This document shows positions 8,074-16,338 of a stretch of DNA of 64,000 nucleotides, one piece after another. Numbering within the stretch: position 1 is the stretch's first letter; the number at the start of each line of letters is the position of its first letter. Source of the stretch: Candidatus Schekmanbacteria bacterium. GTDB lineage: Bacteria; CSSED10-310; JACPHN01. The DNA lies in contig JACPHN010000019.1 in the NCBI GenBank assembly GCA_016188575.1, positions 62,001 through 126,000 on the forward strand, read 5' to 3'. The translations under genes were made by a program, and so were the position numbers. The notes under the pieces are model-generated. The model was not told the origin of the DNA and searched no databases. It saw only the letters and a program-made list of their open reading frames with translations.

Positions 8074-9413
8074 TGTTTCTCCTGGGCGGCGGCCGTCGTG
8101 TCCGCCACTCGCTGCTCGGCCATGGCAAGCAAGGCGTCGCTGATCTCGGCCTCGGCTCCCTTCTCCGCATCCCCGGCGGCAGCCTGAATCGTGTCGGGCG
8201 CGGCCTCGCCGGCGCCGTCCACGCCGCCGTCCGGCTCCAGACCCGTGCCATTCAGTGCTTTGCCGCCGCCCACGATGTATTCTCCTGTCGCCACAGTCAC
8301 GGACCCACCGTCCGCGAGGGCGATCCGCGAGCGCTTCAAGGCGTGGCCGAACGTCTTGTCCCCCAGCACCTCCACGCGCAGCCCGGCGGTAGCGCTCTCC
8401 TTCAAGGCCGCCGCGAACAGCTCCGCCGCACTCGAGGTGCCGGTATCGACCAGGACCTCCACCAGGGCGCCATTGACCAGACGGACCCCGTCCGCCGCGA
8501 CGGTCCTGGCCATGACAGCCTTTTTGCGGTCGATCACGCGCGATAGCTCGGCTCCATCCGGAACCATCAGATCCGCCAGGGCCAGCGCCGCATCCATCTC
8601 GCCGACCGCCGTGCCCCGCAGGTCAATGACGACTCCGGATAGCTTCGGTGCCACCCCGGAAGAAACTGGCTTGAGCGTCTCCGGTTTCGCAGCGGCGGCC
8701 CCCTCCGCGAGTCCCCAGGCCATGAGGCGCTCTCGCACCAGCATGACGGTGTGCTCATCGATGCGGCGCACGCGCAGGTAACATACGCCCTTTGGCAACA
8801 CCCGCCCTTCGACGCGCGTCAACGCCGGAAGCTTTCCCCTGACCAGCTCGTGCTCGGCGACCTCGCTGGTGACGGACCGGTACGTCGAGACGTCTACCGT
8901 CGTCCCGACCTCACCGTGCAGCATCTCGTACGCTTGCTCTACGGATATGCCGACCGCGAAGTCCTCCCCGACCTTGACCAGGCGATCGCCGGGCCGGATG
9001 CCTGCCGTCGCCGCCGGGGATGACGGCAGGACCGCAAGCACCACGATTTCGGGCTCGTGTTCCTCTTTTGAGCGCACCGACCCGAGCACGATTCCGACCC
9101 CTGGCGGTTCGTCTCCGGTGCCGATGAGCTCCGAAATCGGCGGAGTCGCGGGCGGCGCCGCCGAGTACACCGCCTCGCCATCCGCGGACTGCAGCAGCCC
9201 CTCGATGGCGCCCTCGAGAAGCACGTCGTCGCTCACCTCGTCCACGTAGTTTCTGCTGACGAGCTGGAAGACCTCGAGCATCAGGCCGAGGTCCTCATAG
9301 ATCGACGAGCCCGCCAGTCCCGTGCCGATGACGGTGCCGGTGGCGACCAACACGATGAACACACCGGCGACGACCAGAGTCCGGCGCGCCGGCGTTGATC
9401 CGCGCAGAGTCAT
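8070..9413 (-). CDS. S41 (CtpA-like) PDZ protein with catalytic Lys replaced by His
   Basis: A 447-residue protein with an N-terminal membrane anchor ('TLVVAGVFIVLVATGTVIG'), the 'YVDEVSDDVLLEGAIEGLL' entry typical of CtpA proteins, a PDZ domain ('PSSPAATAGIRPGDRLVKVG'), and an S41 protease-like domain. The Ser-bearing segment is 'DTGTSSAAELFAAAL' (Ser at about 328). The second half of the Ser-Lys dyad normally sits in 'TFGKG'; here it reads 'GDKTFGHALKR', with His at about residue 357. The protein may therefore be inactive, or use the nearby Lys four residues earlier or the one three residues later. The C-terminus is an extended Ala/Glu-rich tail. ATG at 9413 follows AAAGGA by 6 bases. Coupled to yibQ. 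Confidence 0.8.
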   Translation of the reverse strand: MTLRGSTPARRTLVVAGVFIVLVATGTVIGTGLAGSSIYEDLGLMLEVFQLVSRNYVDEVSDDVLLEGAIEGLLQSADGEAVYSAAPPATPPISELIGTGDEPPGVGIVLGSVRSKEEHEPEIVVLAVLPSSPAATAGIRPGDRLVKVGEDFAVGISVEQAYEMLHGEVGTTVDVSTYRSVTSEVAEHELVRGKLPALTRVEGRVLPKGVCYLRVRRIDEHTVMLVRERLMAWGLAEGAAAAKPETLKPVSSGVAPKLSGVVIDLRGTAVGEMDAALALADLMVPDGAELSRVIDRKKAVMARTVAADGVRLVNGALVEVLVDTGTSSAAELFAAALKESATAGLRVEVLGDKTFGHALKRSRIALADGGSVTVATGEYIVGGGKALNGTGLEPDGGVDGAGEAAPDTIQAAAGDAEKGAEAEISDALLAMAEQRVADTTAAAQEKQ

Positions 9414-9488
9414 GCATTGTCCTTTCGGGAAGGCGCGTTGCGCGCCACCCCTTTCGCGTTGGGGGGCCGCGTATCGCAGTTGTCCTCT

Positions 9489-9518
9489 ATCTTAATCCAG
9501 CAGCGCCGCACAGGTCAA
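9489..9518 (-). promoter_or_regulatory. Sigma-70-like promoter for the S41-yibQ operon
   Basis: On the minus strand, TTGACC (9518-9513) is followed after 18 bases by TAAGAT (9494-9489). It lies about 75 bases upstream of the ATG at 9413. Both boxes are close to consensus. Confidence 0.45.
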
Positions 9519-9547
9519 CTCGCCGCTGGAGAGCGGAGCCCGTTGCC

Positions 9548-9681
9548 CTGAATCCACCGCCTGATCGACTGCAACTTGCTTGGAATGTGCATCACGAAGC
9601 CCCTTCACGCTTCCCCCCGCATGTGGGGATGAGATGGAGGGGGACTTGGTCGCGCTGACGGTGAATGGGCGGCGGATTCAG
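9548..9681. repeat. 134-bp element with terminal inverted repeats, copy 1
   Basis: Begins CTGAATCCACCGCC and ends GGCGGCGGATTCAG, so the termini are inverted repeats. The second copy at 36258-36391 has the same length, the same termini and a clearly related interior (for example GGAATG-GCATCAC and a C-run/G-run hairpin core). It lies between two divergent promoters. No coding capacity; it resembles a MITE or a REP/BIME-type element. Confidence 0.75.
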
Positions 9682-9696
9682 GTGGGCCGTATTTGC

Positions 9697-9725
9697 TTGA
9701 CAGCCCCCGGGTGAGCGGCTAAACT
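9697..9725 (+). promoter_or_regulatory. Sigma-70-like promoter of the atp operon
   Basis: A perfect TTGACA (9697-9702), 17-base spacer and TAAACT (9720-9725). The first start codon is at 9756, with GGAGGG just before it, so the leader would be about 25 bases. Confidence 0.6.
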
Positions 9726-9755
9726 GTCGCCGAACTTTGACTTGGAGGGCGCTCC

Positions 9756-10184
9756 GTGATCGAGCTGGACTGGACCGTTATCGTACAGATCCTTAACTTC
9801 TTGATTCTGCTCGGGATCATGAACCGGTTCCTGTTTCGCCCGTTGCGCCGTGTCTTGGATGAGCGCCACACCCTGGTCGAATCCTCTCGCAAGCAGTCGG
9901 TGGAGGGCCGTGCGGAGCTCGAGCGGCTTCGCACCGAGATCGAGGAACGCCTGGCGGCGGCGCGGCGCGAGGTTTACGCCCACCGGCACACCATGCGGGA
10001 GCAGGCGACGGCCGAGGCGGCGGCCTTGATAGACCAGGCGCGCAAGCGGTCGGAATCTCTCGTGGCTCGCGCTCGCGAACAGCTCACGGCCGAGGTCGAG
10101 TCCGCCAAACCTGAAATCAGTCGGATCGCGGCGGATATCGCGCTGCAAATCCGCCAGCGTCTTTTTGTACAGTTGGCATCCTAG
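9756..10184 (+). CDS. atpF': ATP synthase F0 subunit b'
   Basis: 142 residues: one N-terminal membrane helix ('WTVIVQILNFLILLGIMN') followed by the 'FLFRPLRRVLDERH' hinge and a long charged helix that forms the peripheral stalk of F1F0 ATP synthase. A GTG start (9756) follows GGAGGG. It is shorter and less conserved than the second b-type gene 15 bases downstream, the b'/b duplication typical of cyanobacteria, alphaproteobacteria and many deltaproteobacterial lineages. First gene of the operon b'-b-delta-alpha-gamma. Confidence 0.88.
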   Translation: MIELDWTVIVQILNFLILLGIMNRFLFRPLRRVLDERHTLVESSRKQSVEGRAELERLRTEIEERLAAARREVYAHRHTMREQATAEAAALIDQARKRSESLVARAREQLTAEVESAKPEISRIAADIALQIRQRLFVQLAS

Positions 10185-10199
10185 CGCGGAGAGAGTCTG

Positions 10200-10826
10200 A
10201 TGGCCCATCCCCTCGACCGCACCGATCACCCCTGGCGCTCACGGGTCGCCGTGTCCCTGGCGCATGTCGCCACGGCCGCAGCATGGCTGGTGCCGACGCT
10301 GGCGGCGGCAACAGAAGAAGGCCATGAGGGCGGTGGCGACTCCACTCTGCTCCTGATCCGGGCGCTCAACTTTGTCGCCTGTTTCGCGCTGCTGTTCGTG
10401 CTGCTGCGCCGGCCGCTGGGCGGCTTCCTGCGGCAACGCACCAAGGACATCGCCGACAAGCTCAACCAGGCCAAGCTGCACCGGGAAGAGGTGGCAGCCA
10501 TGCTTGTCGCGGAGCGACGCCGATGCGAGGACATCACCCGCGAGATCCAGCAGCTCAGCGAAAGCGGCCGGATCGAGGCGCAGAAGGAATACGAAAATGT
10601 CGTTGCCGCCGCCAGGAAGGAAGCGGACCGTATCGTCGCCATGGTAGACAGCCGGATTGCTGCCGAAACCGCCCAGGCGAAGCTCACGCTGCGCGCCTAT
10701 GCCGCCGAGCTCGCGGTGGAGCTTGCGGAACGGAACTTGGTGGACGAAATGGGTCCTGAGATCGACGCCAAGCTTCGCCGGGCCTTCATGAAGAGCGAAG
10801 CCGCGAAGGACCGACCCACAGGATGA
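10200..10826 (+). CDS. atpF: ATP synthase F0 subunit b
   Basis: 208 residues. A Sec-like leader ('VAVSLAHVATAAAWLVPTLA') and a short Gly/Glu/His-rich spacer precede the membrane helix ('LNFVACFALLFVLLRRPL') and the long coiled-coil stalk helix. b subunits with such an N-terminal extension are known in deltaproteobacterial lineages. It pairs with b' in the peripheral stalk and binds delta. The ATG at 10200 follows GGAGAGA. Five bases separate it from atpH. Confidence 0.88.
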   Translation: MAHPLDRTDHPWRSRVAVSLAHVATAAAWLVPTLAAATEEGHEGGGDSTLLLIRALNFVACFALLFVLLRRPLGGFLRQRTKDIADKLNQAKLHREEVAAMLVAERRRCEDITREIQQLSESGRIEAQKEYENVVAAARKEADRIVAMVDSRIAAETAQAKLTLRAYAAELAVELAERNLVDEMGPEIDAKLRRAFMKSEAAKDRPTG

Positions 10827-10830
10827 GCCG

Positions 10831-11385
10831 ATGAAAACCCGGTCGCACAAGAAGTTGAAAGCGGTCACGCGTGGAGTATTCTTCGCCGTGCGTGATCTCC
10901 CCGAAGGGGCGCGCGTTTCTGATGAGCTCGCAGCCCTGGTGCGCGTCCTGGAAGAAACGCCGAGCACGCTGGCCTTTTTGCGCTCGCCGCTGGTGGATGC
11001 CGGGAAGAAAATCGCTTTTGCTGCCGACGTGACGCAAGAGCTGGCATTTCACGAGTGGACGGCGGGCGTCGTCACCTTGCTCGGCGAGGAAGACCTGCTC
11101 GGAGAGCTCCCGCGCTTCGCCGGCCGACTTTGCCGGTTGCTCGACGACCACCTCCGCCGCGCCGTGGCCCGCGTTCGGGTCCGGCATCCCCTCGACGACC
11201 GCGAGCGCCAGGAGCTCGAGGCCTTTCTTGGCGCCTCTTCGGGCCTGGCGGTGCGGGTGGAGGTCGAGGTCGATCCGAGCATCATCGGCGGTTTTGTCGC
11301 TCAGGTCGGCGACGTCATGTTCGACGCCAGTGTGGCCACGCAGCTTAAATCGATCAAGGATCATCTCATCGCGGCAGGAGCATAA
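10831..11385 (+). CDS. atpH: ATP synthase F1 subunit delta (OSCP)
   Basis: 184 residues, normal length for the delta/OSCP subunit that caps the alpha3-beta3 head and joins it to the b stalk. Conserved features are the helical N-terminal domain ('LAALVRVLEETPSTLAFL') and the C-terminal 'VEVEVDPSIIGGFVAQVGD' followed by 'DASVATQLKSIKDHL'. Starts 5 bases after the atpF stop, and atpA starts 6 bases after its end. Confidence 0.93.
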   Translation: MKTRSHKKLKAVTRGVFFAVRDLPEGARVSDELAALVRVLEETPSTLAFLRSPLVDAGKKIAFAADVTQELAFHEWTAGVVTLLGEEDLLGELPRFAGRLCRLLDDHLRRAVARVRVRHPLDDRERQELEAFLGASSGLAVRVEVEVDPSIIGGFVAQVGDVMFDASVATQLKSIKDHLIAAGA

Positions 11386-11391
11386 AGGAGT

Positions 11392-12912
11392 ATGGCCATT
11401 CGCACGGACGAAATCGCGGCGTTTCTCAGGCAGCAGGTCGAGCGCTACACGACGGACATCGATGTTTCCGAGGTGGGGCGCATTATCTCGGCCGGCGACG
11501 GCATCGCTCGGGTGTCCGGCCTGGAACGGGTCATGGCGCTCGAGCTTTTGGAGCTCCCTCACAACCGCTACGCCCTGGCGCTGAACCTCGAAGAGGACAA
11601 CGTCGGCGTGGTGATTCTCGGTGAATTCGCGGATCTCAGCGAAGGCGACGTGGTCAAGCGCACCCATCGCATCATGGAGGTCCCCGTCGGCGAAGAGCTG
11701 GTGGGCCGCGTCGTCACCCCGCTCGGCCATCCCCTCGACGGCAAGGGCCCCATCGCCGCCAAGCAGCATCGACCGATCGAGCGGATCGCGCCGGGCGTGA
11801 TCGACCGCAAGCCGGTCCACGAGCCGCTGCAGACCGGCGTGAAGGCGATCGACGCCATGATTCCCATCGGGCGCGGACAGCGCGAGCTCATCATCGGCGA
11901 CCGCCAGACGGGGAAGACCGCGGTCGCCACCGACACGATCATCAACCAAAAGGGGCAAGGCGTCATCTGCATCTATGTGGCCATCGGCCAAAAGCAGTCG
12001 ACGGTTGCCAAGCTTGTCAGCGAGCTCGAGGCCAACGGCGCCATGGAGTATACGATCGTCGTCTCGGCGGCGGCCTCCGACCCTACACCGCTGCAGTACA
12101 TCGCGCCGTACGCGGGATGCGCCATGGGCGAGTATTTCATGGACAAGGGCGGCCACACGTTGTGCGTCTACGACGATCTGTCCAAACACGCCGTGGCGTG
12201 GCGCCAACTTTCCTTGCTGCTGCGCCGCCCGCCGGGTCGCGAAGCGTATCCTGGCGACGTCTTCTACCTCCACTCCCGGCTGCTCGAGCGCGCCGCAAAG
12301 TACTCGTCGGAGAAGGGCTCCGGGTCGCTGACAGCGTTGCCCATCATTGAGACGCAGGCGGGCGACGTTTCTGCCTACATCCCTACCAACGTTATCTCGA
12401 TTACCGACGGGCAGATTTACCTCGAGACCGACCTCTTCTATTCAGGCGTCCGGCCCGCGGTAAACGTGGGGCTTTCGGTCTCCCGCGTCGGCGGCGCCGC
12501 GCAGATCAAGGCCATGAAGCAAGTTGCCGGCACGCTGCGCACGGACCTCGCGCAATACCGCGAGATGGCGGCGTTCGCGCAGTTCGGGTCCGACCTCGAC
12601 AAGGCGACCCGCCAACAATTGGCCAGAGGCGAGCGCCTCGTGGAGATTCTCAAGCAGGACCAGTACAAACCGATGCCGGTGGAGCACCAGATCGCCGTCA
12701 TTTTCGCGGGCGTCAACGGTTTTCTGGATGCCATTGCCGTGTCCGAATGCCGCAAGTTCGAGCGCGAGCTACTGAGCTGGCTGACCTCCAATCGCGCTGA
12801 GCTGTTGGAGGAGCTGCGCCAGAAAAAGAAGCTCGACGAGGACCTCGAGAAGAAGCTGTCGCAGGCAGTTGGCGCGTTCGCGGCAGAGTTTCAGCCGGCC
12901 AGGGCCCACTAG
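11392..12912 (+). CDS. atpA: ATP synthase F1 subunit alpha
   Basis: 506 residues, full length. The Walker A loop 'GDRQTGKT' is at about residue 169-176, and '[20 protein letters not shown]' and '[20 protein letters not shown]' mark the regulatory nucleotide-binding subunit. It forms the F1 hexamer with beta. The beta gene (atpD), normally two positions downstream, is absent from this operon. AAGGAG immediately precedes the ATG. Confidence 0.97.
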   Translation: MAIRTDEIAAFLRQQVERYTTDIDVSEVGRIISAGDGIARVSGLERVMALELLELPHNRYALALNLEEDNVGVVILGEFADLSEGDVVKRTHRIMEVPVGEELVGRVVTPLGHPLDGKGPIAAKQHRPIERIAPGVIDRKPVHEPLQTGVKAIDAMIPIGRGQRELIIGDRQTGKTAVATDTIINQKGQGVICIYVAIGQKQSTVAKLVSELEANGAMEYTIVVSAAASDPTPLQYIAPYAGCAMGEYFMDKGGHTLCVYDDLSKHAVAWRQLSLLLRRPPGREAYPGDVFYLHSRLLERAAKYSSEKGSGSLTALPIIETQAGDVSAYIPTNVISITDGQIYLETDLFYSGVRPAVNVGLSVSRVGGAAQIKAMKQVAGTLRTDLAQYREMAAFAQFGSDLDKATRQQLARGERLVEILKQDQYKPMPVEHQIAVIFAGVNGFLDAIAVSECRKFERELLSWLTSNRAELLEELRQKKKLDEDLEKKLSQAVGAFAAEFQPARAH

Positions 12913-12931
12913 CTCGCGGAGGTAACGTGAC

Positions 12932-13804
12932 GTGCCCAATCTGAGAGACATTCTCCGCCGGCGACGGAGCGTCCAGAGCACGCGGCAGATCACGCGCGCC
13001 ATGAAAATGGTCGCAGCCGCCAAGCTCCGCAAGGCGCAGAGTCGAGTACAGGATGCGCGTCACTACGAATCCGAGCTCGATCACCTCGTCGCCAGTCTCC
13101 TGTATCGCGATCCGGAGCTCTCGCATCCGTTTGTGCGCCCGGAAACCGATCCGCAATCCGCCGTCCACGTGGTGGTCCTGACCGCTGACCGAGGATTGTG
13201 CGGAGGCTACAACGCCAACGTCCTGAGGGCCGTCCGCCACCACCTCGAGACCACCTTCTGCGGCCGCAAGTCTTACTTGTCCGCAGTGGGACGCAAGGCC
13301 ATCGAGCACTACCGGAAGCTCAACATCCCGGTCCTGAATTCCTGGGAGAACGTGCTGGAACAATACACGCCGGCGCAGGCCGGGGTCATCGCCGAAGACC
13401 TCAAGAACAGCTACCTGGACGGCACGTGCGGCGAGCTATGGATCGCATACACGCAGTTCGTTTCGGCAGTCAGCCAGCGGGTCCGGGTCGAGCGCTTGCT
13501 GCCGATCCAGCCGCAGCAGGTCGCGAGCGGGCTTCGCACCGACCACCTGTTCAGTCCAGATCGGCAGACCGTCTGTGACGAGGTGCTCAAGCGATACCTC
13601 AGCACCCGGGTGTTCGTCAGCGGTCTTGAAGCGTACGCGTCCGTCCAGGGTGCGCGCATGACGGCCATGGAAAACGCCACCAGCAACGCCACCGAAATGA
13701 TCGCATTCCTCACCCTGTCCTATAACCGCGCGCGGCAGGCAGCGATAACGAAGGAAATCATCGAGATCGCCAGCGGCGCCGACGCCGTGTCGGCAAGCTC
13801 CTGA
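12932..13804 (+). CDS. atpG: ATP synthase F1 subunit gamma
   Basis: 290 residues. The N-terminal helix carries 'QSTRQITRAMKMVAAAKLRK' and the C-terminus 'MTAMENATSNATEMI' plus 'LSYNRARQAAITKEIIEIAS', the paired helices that form the central rotor shaft. A GTG start follows GGAGG. The operon's ATP synthase genes end here; beta and epsilon are missing, and an unrelated exported protein gene follows after four bases. Confidence 0.95.
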   Translation: MPNLRDILRRRRSVQSTRQITRAMKMVAAAKLRKAQSRVQDARHYESELDHLVASLLYRDPELSHPFVRPETDPQSAVHVVVLTADRGLCGGYNANVLRAVRHHLETTFCGRKSYLSAVGRKAIEHYRKLNIPVLNSWENVLEQYTPAQAGVIAEDLKNSYLDGTCGELWIAYTQFVSAVSQRVRVERLLPIQPQQVASGLRTDHLFSPDRQTVCDEVLKRYLSTRVFVSGLEAYASVQGARMTAMENATSNATEMIAFLTLSYNRARQAAITKEIIEIASGADAVSASS

Positions 13805-13808
13805 CAAC

Positions 13809-15311
13809 ATGATAGCCGCACGCTCTGAGCTCACCGCGTATCGCGCCGCGCTAATCGGTTTTTTTGCCGCTGCGGCCGTGTGCGCAGGCGGGCTTGTGGC
13901 GCAGTGCCGAGCGACCGAAGCAGCGGCACAGCTCGCGTGGACCGAAGCGGATTTCGCCACGCTGCAACTATCGGCGGACATGCTCCGGCTCTGGGGTCGG
14001 CCAATCGATATTTCCGAGGATCTCGATCAGCGGATCGAGGACCTCGAGGCGGGGCTCTGGGAGTTCGACTTGCCGAGGCTCTACGATCTGCTCCCGGCGG
14101 CGCTGGACAACGGCGGGCGCGGCGGCGGTATCCTGCTGACCAGCGCCGGCCAGACGTTGAACGCCACGGAGATCACGAGCCAGGCCGCGTTGCAGCAGGC
14201 CATCGCCCGCCTGGACGAGGCGGGAGCGACGCTGCTGTGGGCGGAGCTGACGCGGTCGTCCGAGCGCGTCTATCACTTCGCGATCGACTTTCGCATCGGC
14301 CTCGGTGCTCTTGGACCTCGCGACCTGGATCGGGTCTACAAGCTCGGCTTGGCCTGGCTTCACGATCCGCGGATCGGCAAGAAGATGTGGTCGGATCTTC
14401 AGGAAGTGCCGCGACTTCTCGATTTCATTGCCGCTGAGGTCGGCCCGGGCCAGCCGCAGTGCACGGCGGCGGGCTGTTTGACGCTGCAGATGCGCATCGA
14501 TCCGGAGCTCATGCGCAAGCATTTCCCCGAGCTGAGCCGCTACGCTCGCAAGCTCGGAGATCTCCTGGAGTCGCGAGTGACGATCTCGGTGGACCAGAAG
14601 CCGCTCGCAAGCTCGACAGTGACCTCGAACGATTTGACCTTCAAGGTCGATGTGGCGCCGCTCCCCAATGGTCTCGTGCCGCTGTCAGCACCTGCCGCAG
14701 CCCCCGCCGCACAAGAACCCCCGGTGGATCTCCTGGCCGCTCGGAACATCGGCTTCAACGGCGCGTTTCGGGTGGAGCTGTTTCGGCTGTCGGCGCTCAT
14801 GGATCAGGTCAGGTGGGACATCGCCATGGACAGGAAGGGAAGCTCCGAGCTCGGATGGCGAGCGCGCCCGCTCTTGCTCCCGAAAATCACCTACGATGGC
14901 TACCTGCTCGGCTTTGTACCGCCGTGGGCCATAGACCTGTTTATCCCGTCCAATCTCATGGAGATTACCCGCGAGTTCACAGAGGTTCTGTTTCGCGGCC
15001 CGCCCAAGCCACTGAACGTCGACGTGTCCATCATGCCTATCGCCGCCGCATCGGGTGCGGCGGAATCCGGGCATCACCAGTGGCGGGTACATTTCGAGGG
15101 CCAGGCGGTTCACAACGGCCTCATGTCCTTCGGGCTCGGGAGAGTCCGCAACCGCCTGCGACTCAACGCTGCCGGCCTCCAAGAGTATCACCAGTTGTTC
15201 AAGGTTCTGGGCGACGCGCTCGCAGCAGACGTGGCAACACTGGTGACCACTACCAACAGGAGGATAACCGATGCAGCCTCTTCGACCGGCGCTCTGCCAT
15301 TGGGCCGCTGA
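13809..15311 (+). CDS. Exported protein of unknown family, cotranscribed with atp genes
   Basis: About 500 residues with an N-terminal hydrophobic segment ('AALIGFFAAAAVCAGGLVAQ') suggesting a signal peptide or anchor. The rest is soluble and mixed alpha/beta, with an Ala/Pro linker near residue 300. One Cys pair ('QPQCTAAGCLTLQ') is visible. No domain is recognised. It begins only 4 bases after atpG, and its 3' end overlaps the next gene by 41 bases, so the three genes are probably cotranscribed. A role in ATP synthesis is not implied by anything in the protein. Confidence 0.7.
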   Translation: MIAARSELTAYRAALIGFFAAAAVCAGGLVAQCRATEAAAQLAWTEADFATLQLSADMLRLWGRPIDISEDLDQRIEDLEAGLWEFDLPRLYDLLPAALDNGGRGGGILLTSAGQTLNATEITSQAALQQAIARLDEAGATLLWAELTRSSERVYHFAIDFRIGLGALGPRDLDRVYKLGLAWLHDPRIGKKMWSDLQEVPRLLDFIAAEVGPGQPQCTAAGCLTLQMRIDPELMRKHFPELSRYARKLGDLLESRVTISVDQKPLASSTVTSNDLTFKVDVAPLPNGLVPLSAPAAAPAAQEPPVDLLAARNIGFNGAFRVELFRLSALMDQVRWDIAMDRKGSSELGWRARPLLLPKITYDGYLLGFVPPWAIDLFIPSNLMEITREFTEVLFRGPPKPLNVDVSIMPIAAASGAAESGHHQWRVHFEGQAVHNGLMSFGLGRVRNRLRLNAAGLQEYHQLFKVLGDALAADVATLVTTTNRRITDAASSTGALPLGR

Positions 15312-16053
15312 TTTTTCGGGGCGACTCTTTCCAGGCGCCGCGATTGTGGTATTCCTGACGATCCTGGTCGCAGCAGCGTCATCACCGCCAAGCGTCGGCG
15401 CCGATGCTGGCGATGGGCTGCTCGCCCTGGCGCACACTGCTGCTGATGATGACGGCGACGAGGACTGGCAGGAAGTGTGGAGTCATCGCCGCCGGCACCG
15501 CGACGACGATGATGAGGACGATGACCGCTGGAGGCCCCGGCGCATCCACGGGCGGCTCGGTTTTCGCGCGGGGGCGGAATCGCGCTACAGCGATGATGGG
15601 GATTGGGACGAGCCGCGCGACCTCGTGGGCGTCGAATATATCGGCATGCCGGCCCGCTTCCTCGGACTTGGGTTGTTCTTTTCCTACTATCAAGACCCCG
15701 ACTTCACCTGGGAAACCCGCGGGCGGGCGTACGACGCGACCTTCAATGCAGTGCCGTTCCACTTCTCGCTGCTCGGCTTCGTCCCCATGGGTGTTCCGTT
15801 CCTGGAGACCTACATCGGTGGCGGCCCGACGGTGCTGAGCTACTGGTTGAGCGACCTGCCACCCGAGGCGGAGCGCGATGACAGCGATACGAACGGCCGC
15901 AAGTACGGCGTCCACTGGCGGTGGGGAATTAACATCATCCCCGCGGATTCGCTGGAGCTGTTTGGGGAGTACGCCTACACCTGGCTGGCAAGCGAAGAAT
16001 TCGGCCGTGCCGGCCCGCAGGTCGGTTTTGGCCTCAGGGCGCGATTGCGCTGA
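15271..16053 (+). CDS. Outer-membrane beta-barrel-like protein with acidic N-terminal segment
   Basis: 260 residues. The ATG at 15271 follows a perfect AGGAGG at 7 bases. An N-terminal signal or anchor ('LFPGAAIVVFLTILVAAASS') is followed by a striking charged segment alternating Asp/Glu and Arg/His runs (about residues 58-90: 'DDDGDEDWQEVW', 'RHRDDDDEDDDRW'). The remainder has alternating hydrophobic strands with aromatic girdles ('YIGMPARFLGLGLFFSYYQD', 'LELFGEYAYTWL') and ends 'QVGFGLRARLR', as in small OmpA/OmpW-like barrels. Overlaps the upstream gene by 41 bases. Confidence 0.65.
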   Translation: MQPLRPALCHWAADFSGRLFPGAAIVVFLTILVAAASSPPSVGADAGDGLLALAHTAADDDGDEDWQEVWSHRRRHRDDDDEDDDRWRPRRIHGRLGFRAGAESRYSDDGDWDEPRDLVGVEYIGMPARFLGLGLFFSYYQDPDFTWETRGRAYDATFNAVPFHFSLLGFVPMGVPFLETYIGGGPTVLSYWLSDLPPEAERDDSDTNGRKYGVHWRWGINIIPADSLELFGEYAYTWLASEEFGRAGPQVGFGLRARLR

Positions 16054-16066
16054 TCGCTCGCGCGCA

Positions 16067-16083
16067 AGTGGCCGGCGGCCACT
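16067..16083 (+). terminator. Perfect hairpin after the barrel gene
   Basis: AGTGGCC and GGCCACT flank a GGC loop, 14 bases past the stop at 16053. No T-run follows, so intrinsic termination is doubtful. Confidence 0.35.
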
Positions 16084-16201
16084 ATTGCCGCCACTCGAAA
16101 CCCTGACCGGAGAAGCCAAGGTTCCCGTCGCGCGGAGGGGAAAAGGGTAGCGCCGTGGCGTCAACGTCGAACCGGTAGTGGAATAAGGAATGCGCAAGGG
16201 C

Positions 16202-16231
16202 TTGACACGCCGCGCGCAAGGGGGCAACAAT
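16202..16231 (+). promoter_or_regulatory. Sigma-70-like promoter of the pnt operon
   Basis: TTGACA (16202-16207), 18-base spacer, AACAAT (16226-16231). About 108 bases upstream of the pntAA start. Confidence 0.45.
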
Positions 16232-16338
16232 CGGGCGCGAATCGGGCGCTAGTCACACCACCTAGCCAATACCCAGAGCCTTGCTGCGCGCCCGACGTTT
16301 CTGGGTGCCGTATGCTGCGGCGAACGACGGAAGAAAAA

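Larger units (their letters stand above)
9414..9755. other. Divergent intergenic region between ctp-like gene and atp operon
   Basis: 342 bases without a gene. It holds a promoter-like pair for the leftward S41-yibQ operon (9489-9518), a 134-bp inverted-repeat-ended element (9548-9681), and a promoter for the rightward atp operon (9697-9725). Confidence 0.7.

Noticed and set aside
16312-16338. Upstream in-frame start for pntAA
   Set aside because: Family alignments start at 'MKIAVRKE'; the later ATG has the better ribosome-binding site.
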